A DNA stretch of 64,000 nt from Hahellaceae bacterium (GCA_016744695.1 JADGDV010000024.1:1-64000), one strand, 5' to 3'. Shown: positions 8,354 to 18,119, counted from the first letter of the stretch. Program-made: numbers and translations. Notes: a model not told the origin generated them from the letters alone.

Positions 8354-9289
8354 ATGAAATTATTATCACTTTTATTACTTGTGCTAACGATAGTTGGTTG
8401 TAGTAGCCAAACAACCCACGACCGATACCAAACGGCACAAGATATTAATGTGTTGGTAATGGGCGACGATGCCGATACAGATACTATAGCGCGTTCATCT
8501 TCAGTGTTTAATCGCGTATTAAATGGCCTAAATGATGAACTGGGTGATTACGGTTATCAAGTGTATGACGAAAGCGCCGTTACCTCAGACCATTTTACCC
8601 AAGGCCGCTCACGAAGAAGCAATGCAGAACTGCTAGATATCGCTCAATCAATACAACGCCCCCCCATGGATGTTGTAGCTATTTTTAGTATTTATGCCGA
8701 CGTGCGCAATAAAGGGTATACCAACAAAGTAGCGGTTAGAATTGAAGGCCGTTTAGTGGGTGTGCAATCAGGCCGTCAACTTGGCCAGTTTGAGGTAGAT
8801 GGCCCATTGGTGTCAGTAAGCCCCAACTGCAGTTCTGCTTGTATGCGAGAAGCGGTAGGTGATCATGCCTCTCAACTTTCTAGTGACTTGGGCGCTGTAT
8901 TGGCAGAAAAACTAGGGCAATACCTCGACGATTCAAGTGGCCAGCAAGGCAACACCGCTTACAGTCATTCAAATAATCAGAATGGATATACCAGTGCTTA
9001 TGATGTAGTGCTAGATGGTTTTAGTGCCAGTGAAGTACAAACTATAGAAAGCCACCTTGAAGGAATGGAGGGTTATGTTGAACACCGTTTTAGTTACAAT
9101 AGCCATCGTCGCGCTGAGCTGTGGTATAAAACTACACTCAAATCTGCAACGCTGAACAGAGAAGTGCGCAACGTACTCGATACTCTTGACCTACACTCAA
9201 GAGTACAGTTTTCGGGTAATCAATTGACCATTCAAAAAATTGGCTTACGCGGTAAAGTAAAAGCAGAAGACTCAAGTTACCAGTGGTAA
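8354..9289 (+). CDS. Lipoprotein paralogous to the 6240 protein
   Basis: 311 aa from the ATG at 8354, chosen because a GGGAG ribosome site (8343-8347) precedes it and it gives a clean lipobox (IVGC). An in-frame ATG at 8333 is less likely. The body follows the 6240 protein closely: VLVMGDDADTDT, SSVFNRVLNGLNDEL, YQVYDESAV, RPPMDVVAIFSIYADV, a cysteine pair near CSSACMREAVGDH, and the C-terminal DGFSASEVQTIESHL and RRAELWYKTTLKSATLNR. It ends in YQW. The membrane FHA protein at 11977 carries diverged versions of both regions, which ties this family to the phospho-signalling genes. Function unknown. Confidence 0.82.
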   Translation: MKLLSLLLLVLTIVGCSSQTTHDRYQTAQDINVLVMGDDADTDTIARSSSVFNRVLNGLNDELGDYGYQVYDESAVTSDHFTQGRSRRSNAELLDIAQSIQRPPMDVVAIFSIYADVRNKGYTNKVAVRIEGRLVGVQSGRQLGQFEVDGPLVSVSPNCSSACMREAVGDHASQLSSDLGAVLAEKLGQYLDDSSGQQGNTAYSHSNNQNGYTSAYDVVLDGFSASEVQTIESHLEGMEGYVEHRFSYNSHRRAELWYKTTLKSATLNREVRNVLDTLDLHSRVQFSGNQLTIQKIGLRGKVKAEDSSYQW

Positions 9290-9336
9290 TCAATTAATAA
9301 AATAAGGCGTTTGTCAGGAGTTTGGGTTTAATTGTT

Positions 9337-11841
9337 ATGGAATCAATCGGTCGGTATCGCATACTAAAACGCCTGGGTGGCGGAGGCTTCGGCGAGGTTT
9401 ATCTTGGTCATGATGACCGTATAAATCGTGACGTAGCCATAAAGGTATTTAACCCTAAAGACGAAAACCTAATCGCCTTCGCAACGTCTACAGACGATGA
9501 AGGCCTTCAAGTACTCCAGCAACGGTTCTTAAAAGAAGCCCAAATATTAGGGCACCTAGAAGCGTGCCCTAATATTATTAATGTACTTGATTTCGGAGAG
9601 CTAGACGACGGCTCACCTTACTATGTAATGCCATACCTGCCTCGCAGTTTAGTCGCAGAAGTAGGCCGAGACGTTTTTGACGTAAATGCCATAAACGATC
9701 TCGAAGAAAACGAACGCCCCCATGCCATGCCGCTTGAAAAAGCCCTAACAACCATGCACCAGTTATTGCAAGGTGTAGCGGCCGCCCATGAGCATCAATT
9801 AGTACACCGCGATATTAAACCCGCCAATGTGATGCTCACCAATAATAATGAAGTGCGTCTGGTAGACTTCGGCATCGCTAAAGCCCCTGATGGCCAACAC
9901 AGCACAGTTTCACAACTGGGTATGGGGAGCCGTAATTACATGGCACCCGAGCAGCGAGAAAGCGCCAAACATGTAGATGCACGCGCAGACGTTTATTCAC
10001 TCGGAGCATTAGCTTACCGCTTAATAACAGGGCGTTTACCCACTGGCCGTTACGCTGACCCTGATGTTTACTGTAAAGCCTTAAACAAGCCCTTAAACCA
10101 ATTAACCCTAGATTGTTTGGCAGAAGATAAAAATAAACGACCTAATGATGCCGCAGCGGTATTAACTCGCTGGACAGCCGGTATGGCAGATAGCAATAGC
10201 AGCCATGTAGATGAGTCAACCGGAACATGGATACACGCAGGCCAGTCAGGCCTAAAAGATGAACTCCTACCCCTGCGGGATAAAATAGCCTCATTGCTTA
10301 AAGCGCATGGGGAAGTACCCGAAGAGGAAAAAGCTAAACTGACTATTTTGGCCGAAATGGCTGACCTCAACTCAGAGCAGCTCGACGCACTGATAGAAGA
10401 AACCTACCAAGGCATAGAGCAAGACGTAAAGCCAAAACGAAAATTCTTAGAGGTGTTAGATAACAAGCTTGCTGCAACAGGATCATTAAATCAATCCGAC
10501 CATGAAGCACTAAGCTCAGCGGCTTCATCAGTGGGTTGGGACGAAGACACCTTAAACACGATCATCGAACGACGTAAGCCCACCTCAAGCAAGAAAAACA
10601 AGGGCAAAACGAGCCAACAAAAGCCCGAAAAAACTCAGCATCAAAGCCAGCCTAACAAAAACCACAACCCAATAGCATGGGTAATAGGTTTATTACTGGT
10701 TTGTATATTAGCTTATAGCGCATGGTGGTATAACAATTTACAGGAAGAGCAAACAGACAAGGTACAACAACAAATCAATGAAGAGCAACAAATTAGTCTA
10801 GCCGAAGAAACTAAAACCCAAGAAGACGCGGCCTTAGCAAAACGTGAAGCAGCCAAGTTAGCGGCTGAAGTAGAAGCAGCTAAAGAAGAAACAGAAAAAC
10901 GTCGTAAGGCAGAAGCAGTTATTGCGTTGGTTAAAGCGACGCAAGTAGAACTCAACAGAATAGGGTATGCCGTAGGTAGAGCCGATGGTGCTGTGGGTAA
11001 TAAAACGCGAAATGCCATCAAGCACTACCAAAAGGGTAATAACCTAAGCCCCACAGGTGAAACCAGTAATAGCTTACTTGCGCACTTGAAGCAGTCCACG
11101 AAAAAACCAGGTCTAACTGCAGTTGAAACATTTAAAGACTGTACCAATTGCCCCGCAATGGTGGTCATTCCCGCAGGTACTTTTCAGATGGGGTCATCTG
11201 ATGGGGACAGTAATGAAAAACCAGATCACAACGTAAACATAGCAAAATCGTTTGCTATGGGTAAATATGAAGTCACCTGGAATGAGTATCAACCCTGTAT
11301 TGATGCCGGTGTTTGTAGTAGTGGTGGCGATGCGGGTTTTGGGAAGGGTAATCGCCCGGTAATAAAAGTAAGTTGGGATAATGCAGATACTTACGTAAAT
11401 TGGTTAAGCAAACAAACAGGAAAAAAATACCGTTTGCCCAGCGAAGCCGAATGGGAGTACACCAGTAGAGCAGGGAGTAATACCGAGTATAGTTGGGGAG
11501 ATAGTATTAGTTGCTCGAAAGCACACTATGGTAATCATTATAATGGTAATTGTGGTAATGATCGTAAAACAGTTGCAGTTGGTACCTTTGGAGCCAACGC
11601 CTTCGGTTTATATGATGTGCACGGGAATGTGGCAGAGTGGGTTCAGGATTGTTATACGGATAACTATAACAATACCCCAAGAGATGGTAATGCCCATATG
11701 GTTGTAGCATGTCATTATCGTGTTCTGCGCGGTGGTTCTTGGGACAATAGACCAGAGTATCTCCGCTCTTCCAATCGCAAGAGCGGTGGAGTGGCTATCA
11801 GTGATTACAGTATCGGCTTTCGGTTGGCTCGGGATCTCTGA
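9337..11841 (+). CDS. DGR target 2 (old): membrane Ser/Thr kinase with FGE-sulfatase domain
   Basis: 834 aa from the ATG at 9337, which gives the MESIGRYRIL start typical of the paralogs; a TTG at 9322 sits too close to the AGGAG at 9316. Kinase motifs: GGGGFG loop, VAIK, HRDIKPAN, DFG, APE, all present. Then the tandem helical linker, a membrane segment near 446-466 (IAWVIGLLLVCILAYSAWW), a shorter coiled coil, one peptidoglycan-binding domain (NRIGYAVGRADGAVG) and the FGE-sulfatase domain. The stretch from the second helical repeat to the peptidoglycan-binding domain is almost the same as in kinase 1, suggesting gene conversion. Residues 795-832 are its variable repeat, which differs from the template at many non-adenine sites. 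Confidence 0.92.
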   Translation: MESIGRYRILKRLGGGGFGEVYLGHDDRINRDVAIKVFNPKDENLIAFATSTDDEGLQVLQQRFLKEAQILGHLEACPNIINVLDFGELDDGSPYYVMPYLPRSLVAEVGRDVFDVNAINDLEENERPHAMPLEKALTTMHQLLQGVAAAHEHQLVHRDIKPANVMLTNNNEVRLVDFGIAKAPDGQHSTVSQLGMGSRNYMAPEQRESAKHVDARADVYSLGALAYRLITGRLPTGRYADPDVYCKALNKPLNQLTLDCLAEDKNKRPNDAAAVLTRWTAGMADSNSSHVDESTGTWIHAGQSGLKDELLPLRDKIASLLKAHGEVPEEEKAKLTILAEMADLNSEQLDALIEETYQGIEQDVKPKRKFLEVLDNKLAATGSLNQSDHEALSSAASSVGWDEDTLNTIIERRKPTSSKKNKGKTSQQKPEKTQHQSQPNKNHNPIAWVIGLLLVCILAYSAWWYNNLQEEQTDKVQQQINEEQQISLAEETKTQEDAALAKREAAKLAAEVEAAKEETEKRRKAEAVIALVKATQVELNRIGYAVGRADGAVGNKTRNAIKHYQKGNNLSPTGETSNSLLAHLKQSTKKPGLTAVETFKDCTNCPAMVVIPAGTFQMGSSDGDSNEKPDHNVNIAKSFAMGKYEVTWNEYQPCIDAGVCSSGGDAGFGKGNRPVIKVSWDNADTYVNWLSKQTGKKYRLPSEAEWEYTSRAGSNTEYSWGDSISCSKAHYGNHYNGNCGNDRKTVAVGTFGANAFGLYDVHGNVAEWVQDCYTDNYNNTPRDGNAHMVVACHYRVLRGGSWDNRPEYLRSSNRKSGGVAISDYSIGFRLARDL
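11719..11832 (+). repeat. DGR variable repeat VR2, apparently retired
   Basis: Aligns to the template repeat over 114 bp. About 13 differences are at template A, but 10 are at non-A positions, several of them silent C to T. That pattern fits ordinary drift since the last retrohoming. The hairpin after the VR is also degraded here. Confidence 0.85.
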
Positions 11842-11847
11842 CACCAT

Positions 11848-11884
11848 GCGTTTTAGGGGGATCCAAGGGGGTATCCCCCTTGGC
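11848..11884 (+). repeat. Remnant of the shared 3' module after kinase 2
   Basis: Only the gcgttttagggggatccaag part and the ccaaggggg/cccccttgg inverted repeat remain, here with loop tat. The post-VR hairpin region reads ctctgacaccatgcgttttag and no longer pairs well. Confidence 0.6.
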
Positions 11885-11976
11885 GCTCTAACTCTCAAAA
11901 AAACACCCTAAGACTTCCATACCACCGAGCAAATGCATAAAATACACACAATCTAAGATCATTTCAGGAGCACACC

Positions 11977-14277
11977 ATGTACAGAGGGAGATTACCCCTT
12001 CTTTTTATCATCACACTATTAGTGTCACTGGCCTCATTTTCTTCACACGCCACTGAGCGTTGGAGTGTATTAGTAGTGCCTGAATATGATAATGAAACCT
12101 TGGCCGCTGATCATAAAGCTTACCGAAAAGTACGTAGAACAATTGCAGAGGCACTCACTAGTCATTTTGATCTTGATGTTTATGATGGCGCTGCGCGAGG
12201 CATCAACCTGCGCTGTAAAGACAAATGCAATAGCTCTATGTATGAAAAAAGCCTAACAACCATTCGTGAAGCAAATGAAACCTCAAATAAAGACCATATC
12301 GATCTGGTCATTTTCTACCAAATTAGCATGAGTGAACGCAAAACCGCATCTACCACTAAGCATCTGGTAAGGGTATCGCTTCAGGCGCTTGATCTTGAAT
12401 CTGGTAAAAATGTCGTTTATACCGACGGTGATGAACAGCTCCCTCAAATAATGGATAAGGGTCTTGATGAGGTGGGTATTCATAACTGGCAGGCTGATCA
12501 GGCTTCACGCAATGCAAGAGTAGAGGCAGAGTATATAGGTGAACGCTTAAAAAACTTTGAACGAATAATAGAGTACAGAATTGATTTAAATGACTTTACT
12601 CAGGGTGAACTAAGCCGTTTTGAAAAAACAGTGAGAAAACACAAATCTTACCAAAGTGGGCAGTTTGAATTAAGTGGTAGCGGTGAAAGTGTTCACCAAT
12701 GGCTTCACACCCTTAAAAAGCAATCTTACCGATTTAAAACATCAATGGGGGGCGGGCAGCTTAAACAGTACATGCAAGATTTTTTTGATGAGGCAGGTGT
12801 ACCGCAAATTCTAAACTACGAACAACCCACACGTCTGTTCCGTTTGCATCGTTTAGGGCTTGCTTACCTGGTTTGGTATGTATTAGCCATCGTGGCTGTC
12901 ATTTGCCTTCTACTCTTTATGTTTGCAGGCCGTTATTACCGCATGCATTACAGACAGCTCGCTATATATGCCCATGATAAAAACATAAGTTCAGGTCTTA
13001 GTTACCTTAAAGAAAGACGCACCAGCATTCTACCCCAAACGAAACAATGGAAGGCTTGGCGTGAAAAATGGCTGTTAGCTGAAAAAGAAGCATTTGAGTC
13101 ACTTAAGCAGGCTAAAGTCTGTATTGAAAACCACGACTATGATGCCGCAATGAGTCATGCTGAAAACGCAATGACTAAAAATTCAGACTTAGATGAAGCA
13201 AACGAGTTAATAACCCTGATACCTGATTATAAAAAAGGCTATGAGCTATTTATAAGTGGTGAATCGTTAGTGAGTGAGGCGCCATCTGAAGCGGCTAAAA
13301 AATTAGTAGAAGCTGAGTTATTAAACCCGGCTATGGCGGAACAAATAGCAACACTGCTACAAATAGCGAAACGCAACTTACGTCAGGGGGTGTTCAAAAC
13401 TAAACTCGCGGCGGCAAGCCAAGCACTTGAAAACCAAAAACCCTACATAGCCTTAAGCAATATAGACGCTGCACTGTATGCCATTGAAGGCCTAGACGAC
13501 TTTAGTCAAGACCTTGATCAATTAAGCTCAATGAGAACACTGGCGCTAACGTTAATAAACCCCGTTACCTCTAATGCAAGTTTCAATGGTGCAATGGGAG
13601 GAGTAACCTTATTTGGCAAATCTTCCGTCACCATTGGCCGCCCAAGTAGCAGCGCAGAGGCTGATATTCAAATTAACTTTAAGCGTATGTCTCGCCCAGG
13701 AAAACAAACTCAAATTACAAGGCAAGGGCACGCTTACATTGTTCAAGATATGAACAGCACCCATGGCACAATGGTCGATGGCCAATTATTAGAATCAGGC
13801 TCATCCTTCGCAGTAAATAAAAAAGTAACCGTTTCTATGGGGGGTAGTAAATCACCTGCTTCATCAGGCCCCTGTCGGTTTATTCTAGAACCAGATGCCG
13901 CTGATGGTAAAAGCCTCATTATCCGTTTTGACTATCAAAGTCTCGCACTACTAGACCAGACTCAACTAGGGTCTGCATGGCCAACACTAGAAGCTGATGT
14001 ACAAAGAAAATGGGCGCTGGTTGGCGAGTTTGTGGGGGTAGGCATACAATCAGGTCAACTAGACCTGGGTTGTCAAACCGGAACAGAACCGGTATTTCTG
14101 CTAAGGTTTAACAAGGCATTAGGCAAAGACAGCTTAGAGATTAGCCCTGTAAATAAAGGAACAGCCGACGGCTTAAGTATTAATGGGGCTGAAGTGGTTG
14201 ATTATGTACCTGTACAAGCAGGGGTAGAGATAAAAGTTAAGCAACACACATTTACCGTTTTAGCTAATCACCAGTAA
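11977..14277 (+). CDS. Membrane protein with cytoplasmic FHA domain
   Basis: 766 aa. Signal peptide about 1-26 (SSHA), then a periplasmic region (about 27-290) with diverged versions of both regions of the 6240/8354 proteins (WSVLVVPEYDNETL, DLDVYDG; IDLNDFTQGELSRFEKTV). A membrane segment lies near 295-318. The cytoplasmic part is helical and TPR-like, followed by an FHA domain at about 541-615 with TIGRP, a following R-G-H-A segment and NSTHGTMVDG, the usual phosphothreonine-binding loop residues. A further unassigned region ends the protein. Upstream AGGAG. The PP2C gene starts 16 bases downstream. FHA domains bind phosphothreonine, so this is the natural reader of the nearby kinases. Confidence 0.88.
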   Translation: MYRGRLPLLFIITLLVSLASFSSHATERWSVLVVPEYDNETLAADHKAYRKVRRTIAEALTSHFDLDVYDGAARGINLRCKDKCNSSMYEKSLTTIREANETSNKDHIDLVIFYQISMSERKTASTTKHLVRVSLQALDLESGKNVVYTDGDEQLPQIMDKGLDEVGIHNWQADQASRNARVEAEYIGERLKNFERIIEYRIDLNDFTQGELSRFEKTVRKHKSYQSGQFELSGSGESVHQWLHTLKKQSYRFKTSMGGGQLKQYMQDFFDEAGVPQILNYEQPTRLFRLHRLGLAYLVWYVLAIVAVICLLLFMFAGRYYRMHYRQLAIYAHDKNISSGLSYLKERRTSILPQTKQWKAWREKWLLAEKEAFESLKQAKVCIENHDYDAAMSHAENAMTKNSDLDEANELITLIPDYKKGYELFISGESLVSEAPSEAAKKLVEAELLNPAMAEQIATLLQIAKRNLRQGVFKTKLAAASQALENQKPYIALSNIDAALYAIEGLDDFSQDLDQLSSMRTLALTLINPVTSNASFNGAMGGVTLFGKSSVTIGRPSSSAEADIQINFKRMSRPGKQTQITRQGHAYIVQDMNSTHGTMVDGQLLESGSSFAVNKKVTVSMGGSKSPASSGPCRFILEPDAADGKSLIIRFDYQSLALLDQTQLGSAWPTLEADVQRKWALVGEFVGVGIQSGQLDLGCQTGTEPVFLLRFNKALGKDSLEISPVNKGTADGLSINGAEVVDYVPVQAGVEIKVKQHTFTVLANHQ

Positions 14278-14293
14278 TAGGGATGAAACAAAA

Positions 14294-15058
14294 GTGACTA
14301 AAAAAATAATAACGATTGGCAAAACCCATGTTGGCAAAAAACGAACCAATAATGAAGACAACTATTATAGTACAGCCATTGGTGAGCATGGATTTTTGTT
14401 CTTAGTGGCCGATGGCGTAGGTGGCCGTCAATGTGGTGAAGTAGCCAGCGCCACCATTGTTGAGGTGATTACCGCCTTAGCCGAGCCTGGTAAATTAGAG
14501 GCCTTAGAACAAGAATCTATGTGTGAAATGATGTTGACCATGGCCGTTCAAAAAGCCCATGTAACCATCGCCAAAAAAGCCCAAGAAAACCCAGAAATGG
14601 ATGGCATGTCTAGCACCTTAACCATCGCCTATGCTAACCACGAATCTGTTTGGGTTGCACAAGTCGGAGATAGCCGTTTGTACCTCCATTCTAACAACAC
14701 ATTGCAACAACTCACCCGCGACCAAACCATTGCAGAAGCCTTGCTAGACGCAGGGCGAATCGCCCAAGAACAGGTTTCACAACATCCAGACCGTAATACC
14801 TTACAACAAAGCATGGGGCTCGAAGCCGTAGGGCAACCTCTCGCCGCCGTGGTGACCCAACACCCGTGGAAAGCCGGAGATGTTTTACTCGCATGCTCCG
14901 ATGGTTTAACCGATATGGCCAACGATCAATTAATTGAACAGATTTTAAGTGCCAACACACACAACAAGCTGGAAGAAACCGCAGGCAAGTTAATAGACGC
15001 AGCACTAGATGGCGGTGGTAAAGATAACATTACCGTAGTATTGGCTGAGAACACATAA
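14294..15058 (+). CDS. PP2C-family Ser/Thr phosphatase
   Basis: 254 aa with a GTG start. Soluble and cytoplasmic. PPM/PP2C motifs in order: RTNNEDNYY, LVADGVGG (metal-binding Asp), VAQVGDSRLY, CSDGLTDM and GGKDNITVV, so both metal sites look intact. It should remove phosphate from Ser/Thr residues placed by the kinases here. Its TAA stop overlaps the ATG of kinase 3 by one base (TAATG), which couples eraser and writer in one transcript with the FHA reader just upstream. Confidence 0.94.
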   Translation: MTKKIITIGKTHVGKKRTNNEDNYYSTAIGEHGFLFLVADGVGGRQCGEVASATIVEVITALAEPGKLEALEQESMCEMMLTMAVQKAHVTIAKKAQENPEMDGMSSTLTIAYANHESVWVAQVGDSRLYLHSNNTLQQLTRDQTIAEALLDAGRIAQEQVSQHPDRNTLQQSMGLEAVGQPLAAVVTQHPWKAGDVLLACSDGLTDMANDQLIEQILSANTHNKLEETAGKLIDAALDGGGKDNITVVLAENT

Positions 15059-15220
15059 TGGAAAACGAGACCTTGGAGAAAATAGGTAAATACCGCATCA
15101 TAAAACAACTGGGTGCGGGTGGGTTTGGTGCCGTCTATTTGGCCGAAGACCCTATACTGAAAGAACAGGTAGCCATTAAGATATTTCAGGTTAATGATGC
15201 CAACTTGCTTAATCAGACCT

Positions 15221-16268
15221 CCTCAGTAACCGAAGACGCCGAAACCGTACTCAAAAAACGTTTTATTGATGAAGCAAGAGTGCTCCGAAAACTCTCTTCC
15301 AACCCAAATATTGTAGAACTGTACGAATTTGACCAAACAGAACAAGGTCAACCTTATTACATCATGCCTTATTTAAGGCATTCGCTGGCACAAGATATCG
15401 GCAAAGATGTACAAGATGTTCATGTTATCGCTGAACTACCCGTTGAACAACGCCCCAGACCACTGCCCTTTGAAAAAGCCAGCTTAATACTCAAGCAATT
15501 GCTGCAAGCACTCAAAACCGTTCATGAAGCAGACCTGGTTCACCGTGATATAAAACCCGCGAATATATTGTTTAATGAAAAAGGTGATGTTCAACTTTGT
15601 GATTTTGGTATAGCCAAACTGCCAGACACAGAGCACAGCCAAACCAGCTCAGGCATCGCCATGGGCAGCCGTAACTATATGGCACCCGAACAAAGAGAAA
15701 GTGCCAAGCATGTAGATGCCACAGCCGATATCTACTCTTTTGGTGTGCTAGCCTACCGCATTTATATAGGCACACTGCCTGTTGGTCGCTTCGCAGACCC
15801 CAGCAAATTAATGCCGTCCATTAATCAAGATCTAAATGACCTTATTTTAGATTGCTTAAGCCAATTAAGAGAAGACCGCCCCGCCAATGCCTCCGTGCTA
15901 ATGGAACGGTTTAACCATGCCCTAAAAAACCAGTCTACTAATAGCCCAATTGATGAATCAACCGGCACCTGGATAGAAGCCGGTAAGTCGGGCTTAAGAG
16001 ATGAACTCTTACCCCTACGAGACAAAATAGCCGACTTACTCAAAGCCCATGGTGAAGTACCCGAAACGGAAAGAGCTAAACTCACCATCTTGGCCGAAAT
16101 GGCCGACCTCAACACAGAACAGCTCGACGCACTTATCGAAGAAACTTATCAGGGCATAGAGCAACACGTAAAACCAAAACGAAAGTTTTTAGAGGTCTTG
16201 GATAACAAGCTTGCTGTAAATGGGGCTTTAGATAACGAAGAGCATGAAGCATTAACCTCAGCCGCTTC
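15221..16268 (+). repeat. Near-identical tract shared with kinase 6 (copy A)
   Basis: Matches 39503-40550 at a constant offset of 24282 with no difference in the stretches I compared. The encoded proteins, and even antisense open frames, are the same in both. Before 15221 scattered differences appear. The tract ends exactly at the frameshift. This is a recent gene-conversion or duplication tract. Confidence 0.85.
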
Positions 16269-17972
16269 TCACTAGGTTGGGATGAAGATACTTTAAACAC
16301 GATTATCGAGCGACGTAAACCAAAAGCAGACAGCAATCAGAAAAAACAAGCTAACAAAACCAAGCGCACAAGCAGCCCAAAGAACACAAAAGACGTTCAA
16401 AACCAATCTACAAAAAATAGCAGCCCTGCTGCGTGGGTTCTAGGCTTTTTGTTAATAAGTGGCCTAGCCTACGGTGGCTGGTGGTACAACAACTATCAGG
16501 CAGAGCAAACCGAGAAACTCCGTCAACAAGAAATAGCGCAAGAAAGTGAACAAAAAGCCTGGGAGCAAGCTCAAACACAAAACAGCACGGCAGGGTATCA
16601 ACTCTATTTGAAAACGTGGCCAGAGGGTGTTAATAAAACACGGGCAGAGCAAGGCTTAAGTAATCTAGTTGAAAATGTGAGACTAGCGAAACTCAGTGAT
16701 GAAGAAAAAAGAAAAGAACAGATAAAACACATTCAAGATTACCTTAATCGACTGGGCTACCAAGCGCCATCAAATGGTGTTTTAGATAAACGCACGGAAG
16801 GTAATATACGAGCCTTTGAAAAGAGCCAGAACTTGATTGAAACAGGCGCGGCTGATGATGTATTGGTGAAAGCGCTTAAAGCGCGTTATGAAGAGTTGGA
16901 TAATAAGGCTTGGGCTAAGGCAAAAGACCTACATACAGCTCAAGCATATACGGTTTATTTAAACGCTCACCCTAAAGGCCGTCATGTTGACCAAGTTGCT
17001 ATGCAAAAAGAAAAAGCAGAAGAAGAACGACTAGAAACGATTAGTAAGGCCAAAGCAGAAAAAATGGCTAATGAAGAAGCAGCTAAAAATATGGCTAAGA
17101 AAAAAGCAGAAGAAGAGCGTGTTCAACAGGTAAAAGCCGAACAAGTACGCTTATTACAACTTCGCTTAAATAAATCTACCCAAATTGAACTTAATAGAAT
17201 CGGTTATGCAGTAGGAAAAGCAGACGGAACTCTGGGAAATAAAACAAAAAAAGCAATTAGGCACTACCAGAAAGGGAATAAGCTTACAGCCACAGGAGAA
17301 ACCAGCGACACTCTGCTTGTTCACCTAAAACGATCCACCAAGAAGCCGAGGTTAGTAGGTGAAACTTTCAAAGACTGCTCAAACTGTCCTGAAATGGTGG
17401 TTATTCCCGCAGGTACTTTTCAAATGGGGTCTGCCGATGGTGGGAATAATGAGAAACCAATTCACAGGGTAAATATTAGTAGCCCCTTTGCTATGAGTAA
17501 ATATGAAATAAGGTGGAATGAATACCAGCACTGTATTGATGCGGGAGTATGTGAAAGTGAACTGGACGCAGGTTTTGGAAAGGGAAACCGTCCTATCATA
17601 AATGTAAGTTGGGACGATGCTCAAATCTACGCAAAGTGGTTAAGTAAAAAAACGGGTAAACAATATCGTTTGCCAAGTGAGGCAGAGTGGGAATATTCAG
17701 CGAGAGCAGGAAGCACAACGAAATATAGCTGGGGAAACAATCTAGATTGTAATAAAGCTCAATATGATGGTGGATCGACTAGTGACTGCTCTTCTAAGAA
17801 ATCCGATTTGAGCAAGCGAGGAACTGCCAGAGTAGGTTCTTTTAGTGCGAACGCCTTTGGTTTATATGATGTGCACGGTAACGTGCGGGAGTGGGTTCAG
17901 GATTGTTATATTAATAATTATAATAAGACACCAAATGATGGGAGAGTTATTGAGGGTGGGGTATGTGATTAT

Positions 17973-18086
17973 CGTGTTCTGCGTGGTGGTTCCTGGGACT
18001 TTCTACCAGTTGGTCTCCGCTCTGCTAATCGTAATTACAATAGTGCAACAACCTACGATAAAGATATCGGCTTTCGGTTGGCTCAG
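17973..18086 (+). repeat. DGR variable repeat VR3, apparently retired
   Basis: Aligns over 114 bp with the template. About 12 differences are at template A and 13 at other bases, including silent C to T changes. It lies in the frameshifted kinase 3 gene and does not look recently rewritten. Confidence 0.85.
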
Positions 18087-18089
18087 GAC

Positions 18090-18119
18090 CTCTAGCGCCT
18101 AAGCGTCTAAGCGCTAGAG
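18090..18119 (+). other. Post-VR hairpin 3
   Basis: ctctagcgc and gcgctagag pair perfectly over 9 bp, with a 12-nt loop (ctaagcgtctaa) instead of the 4-nt loop of the others. The stem holds the TAG stop. The change from tgacgc to tagcgc on one side is matched by gcgtta to gcgcta on the other. Confidence 0.7.

Larger units (their letters stand above)
15058..18095 (+). pseudogene. DGR target 3: frameshifted membrane kinase with FGE-sulfatase domain
   Basis: The kinase frame (motifs intact: GAGGFG, VAIK, HRDIKPAN, DFG, APE) runs from 15058 to a TAG at 16273-16275. Compared with kinase 6, one base is missing at about 16268-16270. The other frame carries on without a gap (LGWDEDTLNTIIERR) through a membrane segment, repeats of the W-A-YL-P-G type (AWEQAQTQNSTAGYQLYL), two peptidoglycan-binding domains, a coiled coil and an FGE-sulfatase domain ending at 18095. 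As read, a cytoplasmic kinase of 405 aa would be made without its sensor. The downstream part could be made only by reinitiation. A sequencing error or programmed shift is possible, though I see no slippery site. Confidence 0.85.

Noticed and set aside
16268-16275. Programmed ribosomal frameshift in kinase 3
   Set aside because: No slippery heptamer or downstream structure at the junction; the missing base coincides with the end of a conversion tract, so a mutation is simpler. A sequencing error cannot be excluded.
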